Below, piece by piece: positions 49,606 through 61,110 of a stretch of 64,000 nt of DNA. Position 1 is the first letter of the stretch; every line of letters begins with the position of its first letter. Below the pieces are notes generated by a model, which was not told where the DNA came from, ran no database searches, and saw only the letters and a program-made list of their open reading frames with translations. The DNA lies in assembly GCA_008508345.1 (NCBI GenBank), contig QNGE01000767.1, forward strand, positions 93,361 through 157,360. The letters are read 5' to 3'. The translations under genes and the position numbers were made by a program. This DNA is from Paragonimus westermani (lineage: Eukaryota > Platyhelminthes > Trematoda > Plagiorchiida > Troglotrematidae).

Positions 49606-51127
49606 AAGTCAGCAAGAATGCAGGAGCGACAGTCACCTTTGGTGAATGCACATTGTACGTAGGTTAACATCCACAAAGTTTCATCGTTATTCACAATGCC
49701 CCTGAGTAAGTTTAATGTTCTCTAATACCTCAAGTTGCTGTAAAATGTTAAGTGAGAGGATATCGAAAATAAGCTGACAGAACGATACTTGTCTCCTTTA
49801 GAGAATATTAGACACTCAGTGTTTTACAGAGAGGTGAGCTTGGCCGGATGTTTGATTGTCACAACCCAAACACAACTACTGTGGGTTCAGTATTATAGTA
49901 TCCGTCATGATCTGCCCAAGAAAATGCGACTGGAATTTATCTACCATCCCTGGCACCGTTAACGAACTCTAACCAGGACGACACTCTAGTAGAATACCCC
50001 TTTTGGAAACGTAGTGACTGGCTGAGAGTGAATGCAAAGAAAACCCTTACTTGTAAGTGACGTTCAATTTAGGTCACTCGAAGCATGCCACTGATCACAA
50101 ATCATACCGAGTCAGAAACCGGATAAGGTCTAATTTAATGAACTGTGTAACTTTAACCAGTCGGAACTAAAACAATTTCAACTCCGCCATAAGCTGCTCT
50201 TATGCATCAAGATCGCTTTCAGATTCGTGATTAACTGAGTTATGGCCAATCTCGAAAACTGTGGTTTGGTCATTCGGTAGAATTATGGAGCATTTACAAC
50301 GACCTACACTGAGATGAAGTTGATCAAGGGGTGCAGGATAGATGATATTAAGAAACGGTGGAAGGCTAAATTTTCTGTTCGCAGCTGCGAAATCTCCTTA
50401 GCCTCCTACTTATGGTCAGCTCTAATTGCAATAACTATCACTGGTTCGAATATCCTATTTCGCATCGGGACCACACAAGCCTGGACCAAAATATATGAGC
50501 AGAAGGAAATGCAAATGTTAATGAAAACATTTCTGGTGGTTGTTAGAGTTTTTGTGGCCATGTAAATTGAACATCGCTCAGACTCAGTCTTATTTGTCGC
50601 ATTCTCAACCCTTATAGTCAACTCTTGTGTTAAAGAAGCACTGTATACGATTACCTCATGAAGGGTTGGTCGGAGTTCAAACCTAAAATGTGGCAGAAAA
50701 TGCGATGTTAATGAGCTCCAACACTACAGAGCCTTGAGAAAAGTGATTCTTTTCGTGGTGGGCCAACCGAAGTTTTTGTGGTAATGCGACAGCTGTGTAC
50801 AGCTGTGATGTCAAAACGTATAATGCATTAGTTCCATCCACCATTTGTTGACGACCCTCATATTGTAGTTTGGTGAATGGTTATTCAGACTGTAATTCCG
50901 ACACATACCCACAGATGATACACTACTCCTAATAGCTTTCTTGGTGCTTCTGTGTACCAGTATCGAAAAAGAGCCGACTCACTACTTCGCTGGTGGTGAG
51001 TGAGATAAAAGCTTGCGATGTTGTCAACTGGTTAGTATTGAAGAACTAAATATTGATAGCTACATCCGAACCTCCCCCTTCAGTGTTTATTTGATTAGTA
51101 CTTAAAACCTTCATTTCATATTGGCAG
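49606..51127. other. No gene recognised (probable intron)
   Basis: A frame at 50314-50565 is open but has no recognised domain and no clean splice partners. Nothing else was seen. Confidence 0.3.
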
Positions 51128-51342
51128 AGATCAGATATTGCCCCAGTTCCATCGGGCTCCGGCAAATGAAGGAGGGCACATTCCGAACAGTATTCTACCT
51201 AACATTGATATGGTGTCTACTAGTAGTCAAAACGTCAAACTTTGAATCTGCACCCAACCAAAAATTGCTGGGTAATAAATACGTCAATAATGTTGAAGTA
51301 GTCGACTTTTGTGACAGATCGCTTGTGAAAATTCGTTTACAG
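51128..51342 (+). CDS. Two exons with a 34-bp intron, unidentified protein
   Basis: The acceptor TTCATATTGGCAG opens exon 51128-51189, reading DQILPQFHRAPANEGGHIPN. A 34-bp intron (51190-51223, GTATTCT to CTACTAG) is followed by exon 51224-51342, reading VKTSNFESAPNQKLLGNKYV and NNVEVVDFCDRSLVKIRLQ, ending at the strong donor CAG|GTTTGA. Phase 1 is conserved (A+TA gives Ile). A 75-codon frame also runs straight through the intron, so transcript evidence is needed to choose. Confidence 0.5.
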
Positions 51343-52849
51343 GTTTGAGAAATTGAATTCTACTATATAGTGTTCAGTGGGCTCTCTCTTATGCCATATC
51401 AGAAGTGTCTGCTTCGGTTAAGACTACCCTACGTAAGGAAGTAACGTGAAGTTAAATTGCCGAAGTAAGCAAGTTGGACGGCCGATCACAAAGTATTTTT
51501 TGAGTGTGGGACAAAGTTTCGTTTGGCCTCCCACGTGTAAATTTATCCAGTAAAACTCAATGCAACAATCGAAGACAGTTTGTAAACAACTAGTACTGCT
51601 TTGACAGCAAAGGACAACCTCGGGTTCTAACCAAATGAGTTCGCATCAGTAGCACTGAATTGCTGTGGGAAAATTCGTGTCGGACGTCTAAAGACAGGAC
51701 AGTTTTACAAAGGCATTTCAGTCTTTATCACTCGCTCGAGCAATGACTTGTCTTACTCCTTCATTTGTGTCGTCCCTGGTTAAAAACGGAAGCGCGGCAC
51801 GTTCGTTTATCTTTCCTTATGTCAACTCCTTTAAATGCATCAATGGTAAGCTGCCAACTTTCTCTTAAAGGACCTCATTTGCATTGTTGCCAGAGCTTAA
51901 TATTCTGAATGGTTTCGGTTGTACACTTTTAGTCAAAGTCGTCCGCTAGTCGTGTTGTCAACGTGTCTGTCAATGCATTGATACGTATTTGGAGTGATTA
52001 CCTTGCAGACCGTCGGAACTATGTCTGCATGTGTCAGCTACTCACCCAGTACATACTACTTTGCACCAGACCGACTGATATCTAAAAGCTTTACGTTATT
52101 GCTGAAATAAACCCTTTTATTAATCTATTGTCATCCTGCTTAGGCAAAAAATGCAACTTGGCGGCGGCCGTTAAGTAAGTGAAACATGACTAATCACTTC
52201 AATACACCTACTGTATTGTGAAACCTATTTTCCAAAAGACTTACTACCAGACAATGGCTAAAGTGGACAACCACTTTTACAAGCACCTATGTCACCTGCT
52301 AATAGTGCAGGTATCTTCTGAGCTCTAGTCACCTTACTACATCCAACTTCACAGTATGTGAAACTCGTGGCCTTCTGAATCAGGTCATTTTGGGAATTCC
52401 TCTAATCCCTTCTTCCAGTTCAAGGGTATCAACGAATTTGCCAGCATGTTCAATACATGCTTCTCGTCACATATTGAATCAAAATCTAACTATTTTGCCG
52501 TTCTAAAGGATCCGAATAGCCAGCAGTATATTTGAAGCTCATCCAGGCTGTTGGTTAACCACAAAGCATTTTCCATAGTCAAATCCGCGAAGTGTTTGTT
52601 ACATTAGGCCGCACTATAATTTGGTCACACGTCATAGCAACTTCGTCAATGACAGATGGGTACTGATATGTTTTATTTTCAAATTCCCTGTTAACTCTAT
52701 ACGGTACACATCCAAGTATGGGATTGGAGGCCTACTCCTCATTGTTGATATCACATTCAACTAACTTTTGCTGGTGTTTGGACCAATAAGTTTACGTTTC
52801 ATTTGGGGCCATCTGGCGATGTTAATCAGATCGAATTTTTTGGCTTCAG

Positions 52850-52887
52850 CATTTGAATGTTTCCATCGTCTCAACGATATTTTGCGC
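52850..52887 (+). CDS. Small candidate exon (38 nt)
   Basis: A strong acceptor (TTTTTTGGCTTCAG) and a strong donor (CGC|GTAAGAG) bound FECFHRLNDILR in one frame. Splice-site quality is the main support. The alternative phase also stays open. Confidence 0.4.
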
Positions 52888-53626
52888 GTAAGAGATCGCC
52901 GTATGTGTGCGACGGTTTGTGGGAAACAACCTCAAATGTGGCACACCCGTGTCAAGTCAACAGTGCAACAGTAGTACTAAAAATTTGGAGCATTAGTCCA
53001 CAGGTGTTCACAGCAGTGCTTCCCACAACATAGGCACTAATGGTTTCCTAAAGAGATATCTTGTTGTCCAGGATGACGGAGGCCGAAAGCTTGCAAAGAC
53101 GACCTAATTTGGAATGATGGATCTTGCATTCTGCTGATCCAACATGTAATATAATCCAAAGGACCGGACAAGAGTGTTAAATACAGAGTAACCTATCTTA
53201 AACGTACTCGGGTCGATTAGTTACCGTACTACTTGGTAGCATGCAGACATCCAAATTGTACACGCAAAAGTCATTGTGAATTAGACGGGAGTTACTAAAC
53301 ATGGGTTACAAGGTACTGATGAGGCTAATGGTTCGCATGTAAAATAAATTTCACTGGTGCGCAGTACAGCCTTAAAAGTATACTAGACAGTGCGGTAATA
53401 AAATATTACGAAAAATACGAGAGGAAGCACGGTGAATCAAAACCTGTTCATGGCATCGACTTGATTGGTTTAAGCCTATTTGGAGTGCTTGCATACGTAC
53501 TGTGAAATTGGATTAAATGCAGTCAGGAACACGGTTGAAATGAATGTACGTGATGTTTGTTGGCGAGTATCAGGTGGTTCCGAGATGAACATTCTCTAGA
53601 ATTAATCTGGTCAGTGCATATTTCAG

Positions 53627-53928
53627 TTCGTATTCGCAAAGTTGCTAGTGTACTTCTAAACATTTCTACCCGGTTGCATACACATATTAACAGCCCATCG
53701 GAAACGATTTTACACACTGAGTCGACCGGTTTGTTGAAGAACTTTTTGTGGAGCTTATTGTCTTCGTCTACGAGTTTTTCCTCTCCTTCTCCTCAAAGTC
53801 TTTGTGCTCTTCTTTCGAGATTCTTATATGCTACCTTTGCGTTTGCATTCGCGGAGAAGTTCACCGTCTTCTATATGGTTGTCTGCCGTTGCCTCACTCC
53901 CAGAACGAATATAAATAACTATAATTAA
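53627..53928 (+). CDS. Candidate exon, Ser/Leu-rich, unidentified
   Basis: After the acceptor GTGCATATTTCAG the frame reads RIRKVASVLLNISTRLHTHI, NSPSETILHTESTGLLKNFL, WSLLSSSTSFSSPSPQSLCA and LLSRFLYATFAFAFAEKFTV. It is open for about 100 codons to a TAA at 53926. No strong donor is visible before the stop, so the 3' boundary is unknown; it may even be a terminal exon. The repeated TTT/CTT/TCT composition is biased, which lowers confidence slightly. No family was recognised. Confidence 0.45.
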
Positions 53929-55012
53929 CTGAACGTTATATTCTTTATTGTGATCTCTGTCACTGATTTTATTGCTTCCGTTCTCTAGTCCATTACGGCC
54001 TCGCGGAAGAATGTAAAGTGATATACGATTTTCACTAACGTGCCTCAGAATGGCATGGTGGATTACCAGAAATTCTAACATAAGTCTGCTCAATTTTAAA
54101 ACCCTTCACATTTTGCGACACGCTTTCGCAACAGAGTCCCTTAAAACTATTCTTATACGGTAGAGACCGCATCTAAAAGTGTGTTCTGATTTTGCAAGTT
54201 TTTCAGGCTCCTTAACCACTCGGTTTGTGAACGTCTTTATACGGAGAATAACTCCACGCTTATACTGTTACTAGATTTGAGAAGAACGTTGCTGTGAATA
54301 AACATGCTGAAGGCCTGGGTCCGAAAGATTTTTGAATCACTGGAGGTGAGTCGAGCAATGTGCTATAGGTTACACACGCGCAAATTACACATGGATACAC
54401 TGTCACCCAATCAACAAGTCAGCAAAAGTGACCATTCGGCAGATCAGAGAGCTTACATTGGTCAATAAAACAGCCGGCAATGGGCAGACTTGAAGGAAAT
54501 CTCGAGCAAGTAAGCGGATGATCAAACCAACCAGCTGAATAAGTGAAAATCAAGCGCATCAACTTATAGGGCAGCCAAATTCACGGACTACGGTCACATT
54601 GACTGACTCATGCACTGTGTTCAGCATCTCGGTTGCTACCAACAGTCGATCAAGCCCCGAATAAAATGGTCATCACCGGTAGTCTTTCCTGATCGGTTAT
54701 AGAGTCTACTCAACAATTTAGTTGATTCCACATCTAGCGTCTACGGAATGTTGAAGGCACAGAATCATTTTGCTCTTTAACTATCCAGTTGAAAGTCCCT
54801 AAAAGTCTACGTCCAAACAAGGTCAAATATTTTCCACAAGTCCACCAACAGTGGGTTTTCCTAAGGGAATGGTTTGAACTCCCAGTCGACAGTGTCGAAA
54901 TGTGTTAAAGCACGATGGCCAAATGCATCCAGAAGTAGTTGTATGTTTGGTTGAGAAGAACCAACAATACTCCAAGTTTACTGTAGCCCTCATTTCCAAA
55001 TTGGTCTTTCAG

Positions 55013-55090
55013 GCGAGGTCTGTTCAGAAACAGCGCGCTAAATTAGAGGATCATACTTTTCCACGCGCTGCTGGGACATTGTTTGAATGA
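55013..55090 (+). CDS. Candidate exon, unidentified
   Basis: The acceptor AAATTGGTCTTTCAG precedes ARSVQKQRAKLEDHTFPRAA and GTLFE. The frame is also open upstream to 54902, so the acceptor may not be used. No clear donor is visible before TGA at 55088. Confidence 0.3.
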   Translation, partial: ARSVQKQRAKLEDHTFPRAAGTLFE

Positions 55091-56338
55091 CCTACCACCA
55101 GAAGTGGAAACATTTTCACATTTAAATTATGAGCCACATTCGCTGGTGAGTGCTACGTAGTTTGCGCTACTGCTCTTAGAAAGATGTTCTTTAACTCCCC
55201 TGTGAAATCCGTTTATGATGACAACTTGTAGAAAACTATCCTCCTCCACAGTTGAATAGGGCAAAAATCCCAAATTGGTGCACACCGGTTTATTCGTAGA
55301 CGTCCGTTACTCTCACAATATCTTGTCTGAAATCTGTGGTTCCTTCAACTTTGATTCAACCCCCCCGTCGAAACTTACCAGAACAGGTAATCCGTAAATC
55401 ACGGTGCACATGCACTGTACCCAAAGTCTGAACACTTGCGACCTGCGTCACTGTATGCCAACGTTTCTCTGGAAGAGAGTGGCCGAGACGTTTTACGTGA
55501 ATACTTTAAACAGTTACCAAGTTTCCGTAAACCGTCGAAATGATTCATTGTGATAGATACCGGACCGTTGTGATGGAGTTGTTCAATATAACATCAGGAA
55601 ACAGTTACTGGAACACTTGTTCTAAAGCAAAATATAATTTTTCTTAAAAGTAACTTCTGGTGACTTCCTATTGGTCGGAATTTCAACCTATTTCAAAAAG
55701 TTGGTCATTAGACACAATGATGAAATTTTCCACCAAAAACACAAACGGGTTTGGAGCGCAAATATTTTTCTTAGGCGTCTATCAATTTTCATCTTAAGAG
55801 ATACATTGAAGATACACTGAATAAACGCTGCAGTTTGTCATATGGCTTAGAGTTTCTTTAAGGCAGTGAACTAAACAACGCCAAAGAGATATCAATGTGT
55901 GTTCGTAACTCAACGAACTAAACAAATTCTGAACTAGAAAAAGTGTTCCAGTTGCTTCTGTTCAATCCTCACCCTACTACGGAAAGTTTTGTTCGGATTT
56001 GGTTCGTACTGTTCTCAGTTAGTTGACTACTACTGTGCCACTCGGATTTTGGTTCACTGCCTTGTTAAAAACCAGCTGAGTCCCACATATCTGAAAAATG
56101 TTCGATGCTTAAGAATAGTATGAAGTTTCGTTTTTTGAGTTGTTCCATAATAATGCGCCCAGGCCTAGAAGCTGCACAATTTTCAGCCATACTGTGTACA
56201 AAACGCTACAGTTGTGCAGGTCAGTGGCCTAGGTATTTTGCATTCGGCAGCTTTCTCTTAACCTCAATAGATTTTCATTCCATCTTTAATGTTCCCCCTC
56301 GAAATGAATTTGCCATTTCATCCAAAAACCGCGTTTAG

Positions 56339-57196
56339 TGGAGACTGGACGGCTGACTAACAGGAGTTTGCTTAACTTTGGTCGACTGGACTCGATAGCG
56401 CTAGTAGCTGAAATGTATCGTGTGTGTTTTACAACTCGCAACCTACCAACAACAGACCAGCAAATTATGCAAAGTACACAGTTACTCTTGAAGCGATGTT
56501 GGCATACCGATAGGCAGTGGTAGATGGACATCAATCATCGGACTCATGTGATCTTTCCGGAGTGTAACGCTGCCCATTTTCCATTTTGCTACAACAGCGA
56601 AAATTCGAAAACCTACACGGTTCATTAATCATTTTCTAGTTTCTCTGAATTAGAACAAGATGTTACCCACGTGCTCCATTAGACAGTCCTGTTCAGTTCC
56701 GTTGAGAGTGGCGACTGTCACCTATTTTGGGAATCGCGTTCGCTTTGATATAAACCAAATACAAAAAAGTATGCCACTTTGTAAATTTTAAACAGGCACA
56801 TTTTCGAAACTGTAGTTGGATTGCTAGAGTTCACATCAAAACTGTGTATCATTTTGAAGTACCAACTAAACACTGTCACAAAAACAGTGGATTCTAGCTG
56901 ATTAAAGTTTTACTAAAATACATCACAAACCCAACTAGTGCACCTATTATGCGGACGTCTGATACTGTTTTCAAACCTTCAAAGCGTCCGTAGCTTTCTG
57001 CCGTTCATAAACTATTCTCAACTTACTTTCATCCAGCTTGGTGTCATGATTACATTGAAACCGAAATTGCGCTCCACTAACCTGACTCTTACAGGCTCCC
57101 AATTCCATCGAAAGTTTCGCCGGTGGAAAACCTGTTCGACAAGAAGCGGGTCCACTGCTGCGAACATTACTTCCTATACATCCTCCACCTCATTCT
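56339..57196 (+). CDS. Two exons, conserved-looking but unidentified protein
   Basis: Exon 56339-56519 (acceptor CCGCGTTTAG, donor TG|GTAGAT) reads ETGRLTNRSLLNFGRLDSIA, LVAEMYRVCFTTRNLPTTDQ and QIMQSTQLLLKRCWHTDRQ. Exon 57095-57196 (acceptor CTGACTCTTACAG, donor CT|GTGAGC) reads LPIPSKVSPVENLFDKKRVH and CCEHYFLYILHLIL. The phase is conserved (TG+G gives Trp). In a different frame the second segment is also open (APNSIESFAGGKPVRQEAGP), with donor CA|GTAATT at 57250, but only the first frame joins in phase. A possible extra small exon lies at 56188-56220. Confidence 0.55.
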
Positions 57197-57339
57197 GTGA
57201 GCAGCGTTCCAGTCGACTGTCACCGTCATTTCGGAAGTGCAACATATCAGTAATTCGTAATTTTGTAACTTTACCCCTCATTTTTTATCATATCGCCATT
57301 TGGCCACTGATCATGTTTTGGGTGCAAGGAAAACCTGTA

Positions 57340-57770
57340 TCGTAGCCGTATGCGCCGTGAATCTACACGACTGAGCTATGTATTACAGAAGAACGACAAT
57401 GTGGTTGAAACACGCAAGCAACCGGCGTCCGCAGTCGCAAGACATGTCCTGACCACTGGTCACGTTATCGACCCAATGTGTGCATTCAGAATCTTATTAC
57501 GTCACTCCAATCCAAGATTCTTGCGGTTTGCTGAGGCGGTCGCAATCAATCGACTGAAGCCGACCTTGTGTGTTCAGAAACAATTGCTCGTAAACTTGAC
57601 CCTTCCCTGGACGTAGTGACCTTTCCTAAACCACCGATTGACTATCAACCCTGCTCCCTAACTGCTCGATATAAAAAACCCGTTTCATGTTATTGCAAAT
57701 TTGGTACTGACGAGTCAATACGAAATGCTTGCATCTACCAGTTTTCGTGTTCTAACAGTTTTGTTTAAAC
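57340..57770 (+). pseudogene. Penelope-like endonuclease fragments in scrambled order
   Basis: 57350-57616 is open for 88 codons and reads PASAVARHVLTTGHVIDPMC, RFLRFAEAVAINRLKPTLCV and QKQLLVNLTLPW, the C-terminal GIY-YIG block of Penelope proteins that ends with LCVQK-x-x-V and LPW. Downstream, 57640-57768 reads RKP-like then ESIRNACIYQFSCSN, which resembles the linker that normally precedes the GIY-YIG domain. The order is therefore C terminus first, then pre-endonuclease linker, as in a head-to-tail partial tandem or two nested insertions. It lies in an intron after the exon ending at 57196. Confidence 0.65.
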
Positions 57771-58314
57771 TTCTGAAGGGAATGAACTGTTTCAAATTTT
57801 AATTTTCTGTTTACGGACGTTTACGTATATATTGAAGTCAGTTCCCAGAATCACGTGGTATGTTATAGGTCAATCTCATTCTCAGATGTTCTAATGCAAT
57901 CACAAATACGATTTTCGAACCGTTCAGCATGCCGTTTTTGCATACTTCACATGTTTCTTTAGAAATGTATAATCCAGATCACAAAGTTAGCTTAACTCAG
58001 TGGTACATGGAAGAACAGGCCAAACACCCATGATGTACGACACACAAACTAGAATGGCTTGTTGGGGGAGGCATAAAGTCGCTTTTAAATCTGAAAAAAT
58101 AAAGCCAGTGGGAAACTTCCTTATATTGACATTTATCCGGTACGGTCGATTCTTTCGTTCGAGCAATGTCGACCGCATAAATTCATTTAACTTGCACTTG
58201 TCGGTATGACAACAAAATGAAAATAAGTCTATAGCATTTCCATTGTCTGCTTTGCACTCGAGAAAGTCTGGATTGCAAGTGTTATCCTAAACCTTAAATG
58301 GCTGTATTTTGCAG

Positions 58315-58566
58315 GCCAAAGTGATCATTCCCGAAATCCTCAGCAGTGTAGTCGGCTGTTCAATAGGAAGCACTCTGCAGTATGTCCAGGAACTGTCAGT
58401 TTGCAAATCCGTGCGCACGCAAATGGTTTGCGTTGAAATTGTAGTTGCCTTGATCAATAGACGGTTAACTAAATGGAGAAAAGTTACACCATCACAGTAT
58501 CTGTATCCGGATATCCACTGTTTAGCTTACCCTCTTGTGACCACTATTCTTAACCCATCTGTCTAG
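58315..58566 (+). CDS. Candidate exon, unidentified
   Basis: The strong acceptor GGCTGTATTTTGCAG opens a phase-0 frame reading AKVIIPEILSSVVGCSIGST, LQYVQELSVCKSVRTQMVCV and EIVVALINRRLTKWRKVTPS. It is open to TAG at 58564. The donor is uncertain; CA|GTATCT near 58497 is the best one seen. Helical, Val/Leu-rich. No family was recognised. Confidence 0.5.
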   Translation, partial: AKVIIPEILSSVVGCSIGSTLQYVQELSVCKSVRTQMVCVEIVVALINRRLTKWRKVTPSQYLYPDIHCLAYPLVTTILNPSV

Positions 58567-59059
58567 TTTTCTCTGCGTTTTTCCTTATGTTTGATTTACG
58601 CGTGCACATACGTTCAAAATGTGCGAATTAATTTGTCAGTTAACAATACACTCTACCCCTTTTGAGTTGACTGGCCACAAGTATCCAAGGCGAGTTGGCT
58701 TGTACAACGTTTATCTGCTGCTAACAGTAAAATGATTAATTTTTCTCTTCGTATTTCCAAAGGTATGCCTTACGTCGAATATTTTGCACAGTTATGTAAG
58801 CAGTTAGTTTCTGAGACTCTTTGTTACGGTTTCACTTTAAAAACCTAGCGTTTCTTCCATTGAGCACCATCTGTAGAGTTTTTTAGTGAAAATAAGAGTT
58901 TTGTCTCAAATCGTAAGGGGGGGAATTTCGTCATCATGCTTCCAGTTTGTCCCTGCGTGTTCCTTAAATATCTTGATGGACATGTTTTGTACACATTTCA
59001 ATGAGGTTTGACACCACAGCGTGTTCAGATATTGATTAAATTTGCTTCACATTTCTAAG

Positions 59060-59347
59060 GATAAGACAAATTATAAGGGTTGGTGTATTTACTGTGCCAA
59101 CGTTTGAGAGTGCCGGACAGTTAGCATCTGACAGTCAAGGCTCGACATGGTCAACACTTCCAGCAACGCGGCTGTTGGTTCCAACAACACATTACATTGT
59201 TCATTGTTTGGCAAGGCATTTGACCATGATTTCTGTCCGAACATCTGCACAGGTAATGTTGCATGCTCTCCTGTGCTATATCAAGGTGGACGACAACTGA
59301 ATGTTACACGACAGGCTGAAGAACACGATGACATCAGATATCTCTTG
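59060..59347 (+). CDS. Two exons with a 29-bp intron, unidentified protein
   Basis: Exon 59060-59285 (acceptor CACATTTCTAAG) reads IRQIIRVGVFTVPTFESAGQ, TWSTLPATRLLVPTTHYIVH and CLARHLTMISVRTSAQVMLH. The donor AAG|GTGGAC starts a 29-bp intron (59286-59314) ending ACGACAG, then exon 59315-59347 reads AEEHDDIRYLL and ends at the ideal donor TTG|GTGAGT. Phase 0 is conserved. This is the most 3' exon I could support, so the gene probably continues or ends beyond it. The peptide looks like part of a helical-repeat protein. Confidence 0.6.
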
Positions 59348-60879
59348 GTGAGTCCCCAATGCAAAAGCTCGCCCGCTAATGATTCTCATTCTCTCTTCTC
59401 TCGTACTGTCAAACTTTAACGTTACTCGTCAAACCAAATCAAAGATGAATACTTCGTATTGCGCACTTATTATCATGTCTCATTTTCCGCAGTTTACTTT
59501 CAGACTTTCTCTCTTTACGGCACTTTTTGAACCGCATTCCTAAATGCTTAGTCTAGATATGCTACAGTTCTGATATCAGTGAATTACCTACAGACAGCTG
59601 ACACTTATATCTGCCATTCCATCATATTCTGTTATGGCTCATGACAGCGTCTCTAAAGAACATGGGCTTTTTACCTGTATCCTCAGCTGGGCATTTCTCA
59701 AAGCAAATATTTTCTTCATTCTAAGGTCAGTCATTTCAACTCTTCTCGACATGAAGCAGATAGCACAAAGTTGAAACAGTTTGCTGATCCCATGTCCATA
59801 TGTCATCGAACTCTCCTACAGACCATGGGCTGAGCATCATGACAAGTGCACGGTTGATTAGGTAATCGTATATATCCGGTTGACAAGATATGGGAAAATA
59901 AGACGAAAAGGTCTCTTTGTACAGCACCTCAGGATGAAGACGGCATTCCAAACTGAAGTAGTGACAGGAAGTTGAAGAATAGTTTGTCTGAACTACATCC
60001 TATGACACCCATTTAGAAACCAAAGCAACCGGTTTCCTACTGCATCCATTTTAACAATTAAACTCTGTCTGTTTGACAATATGGCCAGTAGTGAATGGGA
60101 AATTAATTACCCGACTGTCTAGCCATATACTTGTGGTGCCGTGAAACGTAATCTACTGAAATAAAACACCCACTAATTTTGTTGTCAATATAACGTGAGT
60201 TCGCTTGAAAAGTTTACGAAGTGATGATAAGCTAACTTGAAATACGTGCTTGTGTGAGTCATCAAATGCGCCATACACATAAAACGGGTATTAACCGGTT
60301 TAAAGCATGCGTAATTATTAGAGTTTACATGGAAATCTGTTATTCAGCAGGAATTTCAAACTCGTTCAATTAAACCCTTTGACCGATTAACTGCTAAAGT
60401 TGGCTTTTTTGCCAATACGTTAAACGTCAAGTGGAGTGGACCGGCGACTAATCGAATTTTCAAAATCATATCGCTGTTTCTGACCAATGTCACTAGGTAA
60501 GTAGAAATACCAATAGCTGTTGGACTGCAATGCAGTTTCTAGATATGGTTATAAAACCTGAACAACTCCTGATAGATTCTGGCTTCCAAGGCTTGGGCAG
60601 TGCATCTAATCGATCGCTTCCTCTTCTACAAGCAAAAGGTACCTACATCTTCATACTCACTGAAATCGCCAAGCTGACCTGTCCATCGGAATGGAGATCG
60701 AAATAAGTAGGCATGAGTTGAGCATGTTTGAATCAGATCTCCACATCATTTGAATGTTAGCTTGTTTGATCATGTATTTGATTCCCTAACCACATTCGCG
60801 TGCTCAAAAGCACCTGCATACAGACAGTATGTATACTGACTGTTCGTCTTGGAAAACAAATGACGTGAGATCAATCGCA
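59348..60879. other. No gene recognised
   Basis: No further phase-compatible exon, RNA gene or repeat was recognised. Confidence 0.3.
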
Positions 60880-61110
60880 TAGTGGTCTACACGGTTACTT
60901 TTTAAGAGCGGAACCGCGGTTCTAATCTTGGCGGTTGTAACGATATGCTGTACTGACGAGCTCAAACAGTAGCGAAACTCGGGGCTAGTGTTTCTTTTCC
61001 AAAGAGGCTTTCTGGGATGTTATTCTGAAAGAAATAGCTGCCACCAATTGTTACTCATATTCGTCTTGAAATTAACCAAACCTCCGACTATTCCTCAGTG
61101 AATTCGTTTT
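60880..61110 (+). mobile_element. SINE copy with mutated hammerhead
   Basis: A-box-like TCGCATAGTGGTCTACACGG at 60877 and a B-box-like CGGTTCTAATC near 60917 are followed by the ribozyme segment 60947-60991: CTGACGA and GAAAC are kept. Stem II is shortened to about three pairs, the closing base of stem III is changed (GG in place of GT), and stem I is imperfect. The tail AGAGGCTTTCTGG and the following 80 bp match the SINE tail. Confidence 0.7.

Noticed and set aside
51121..51348. Unspliced 75-codon exon at 51.12-51.35 kb
   Set aside because: A 34-bp intron gives a better peptide and a consistent phase. The unspliced reading remains possible and is noted in the feature.
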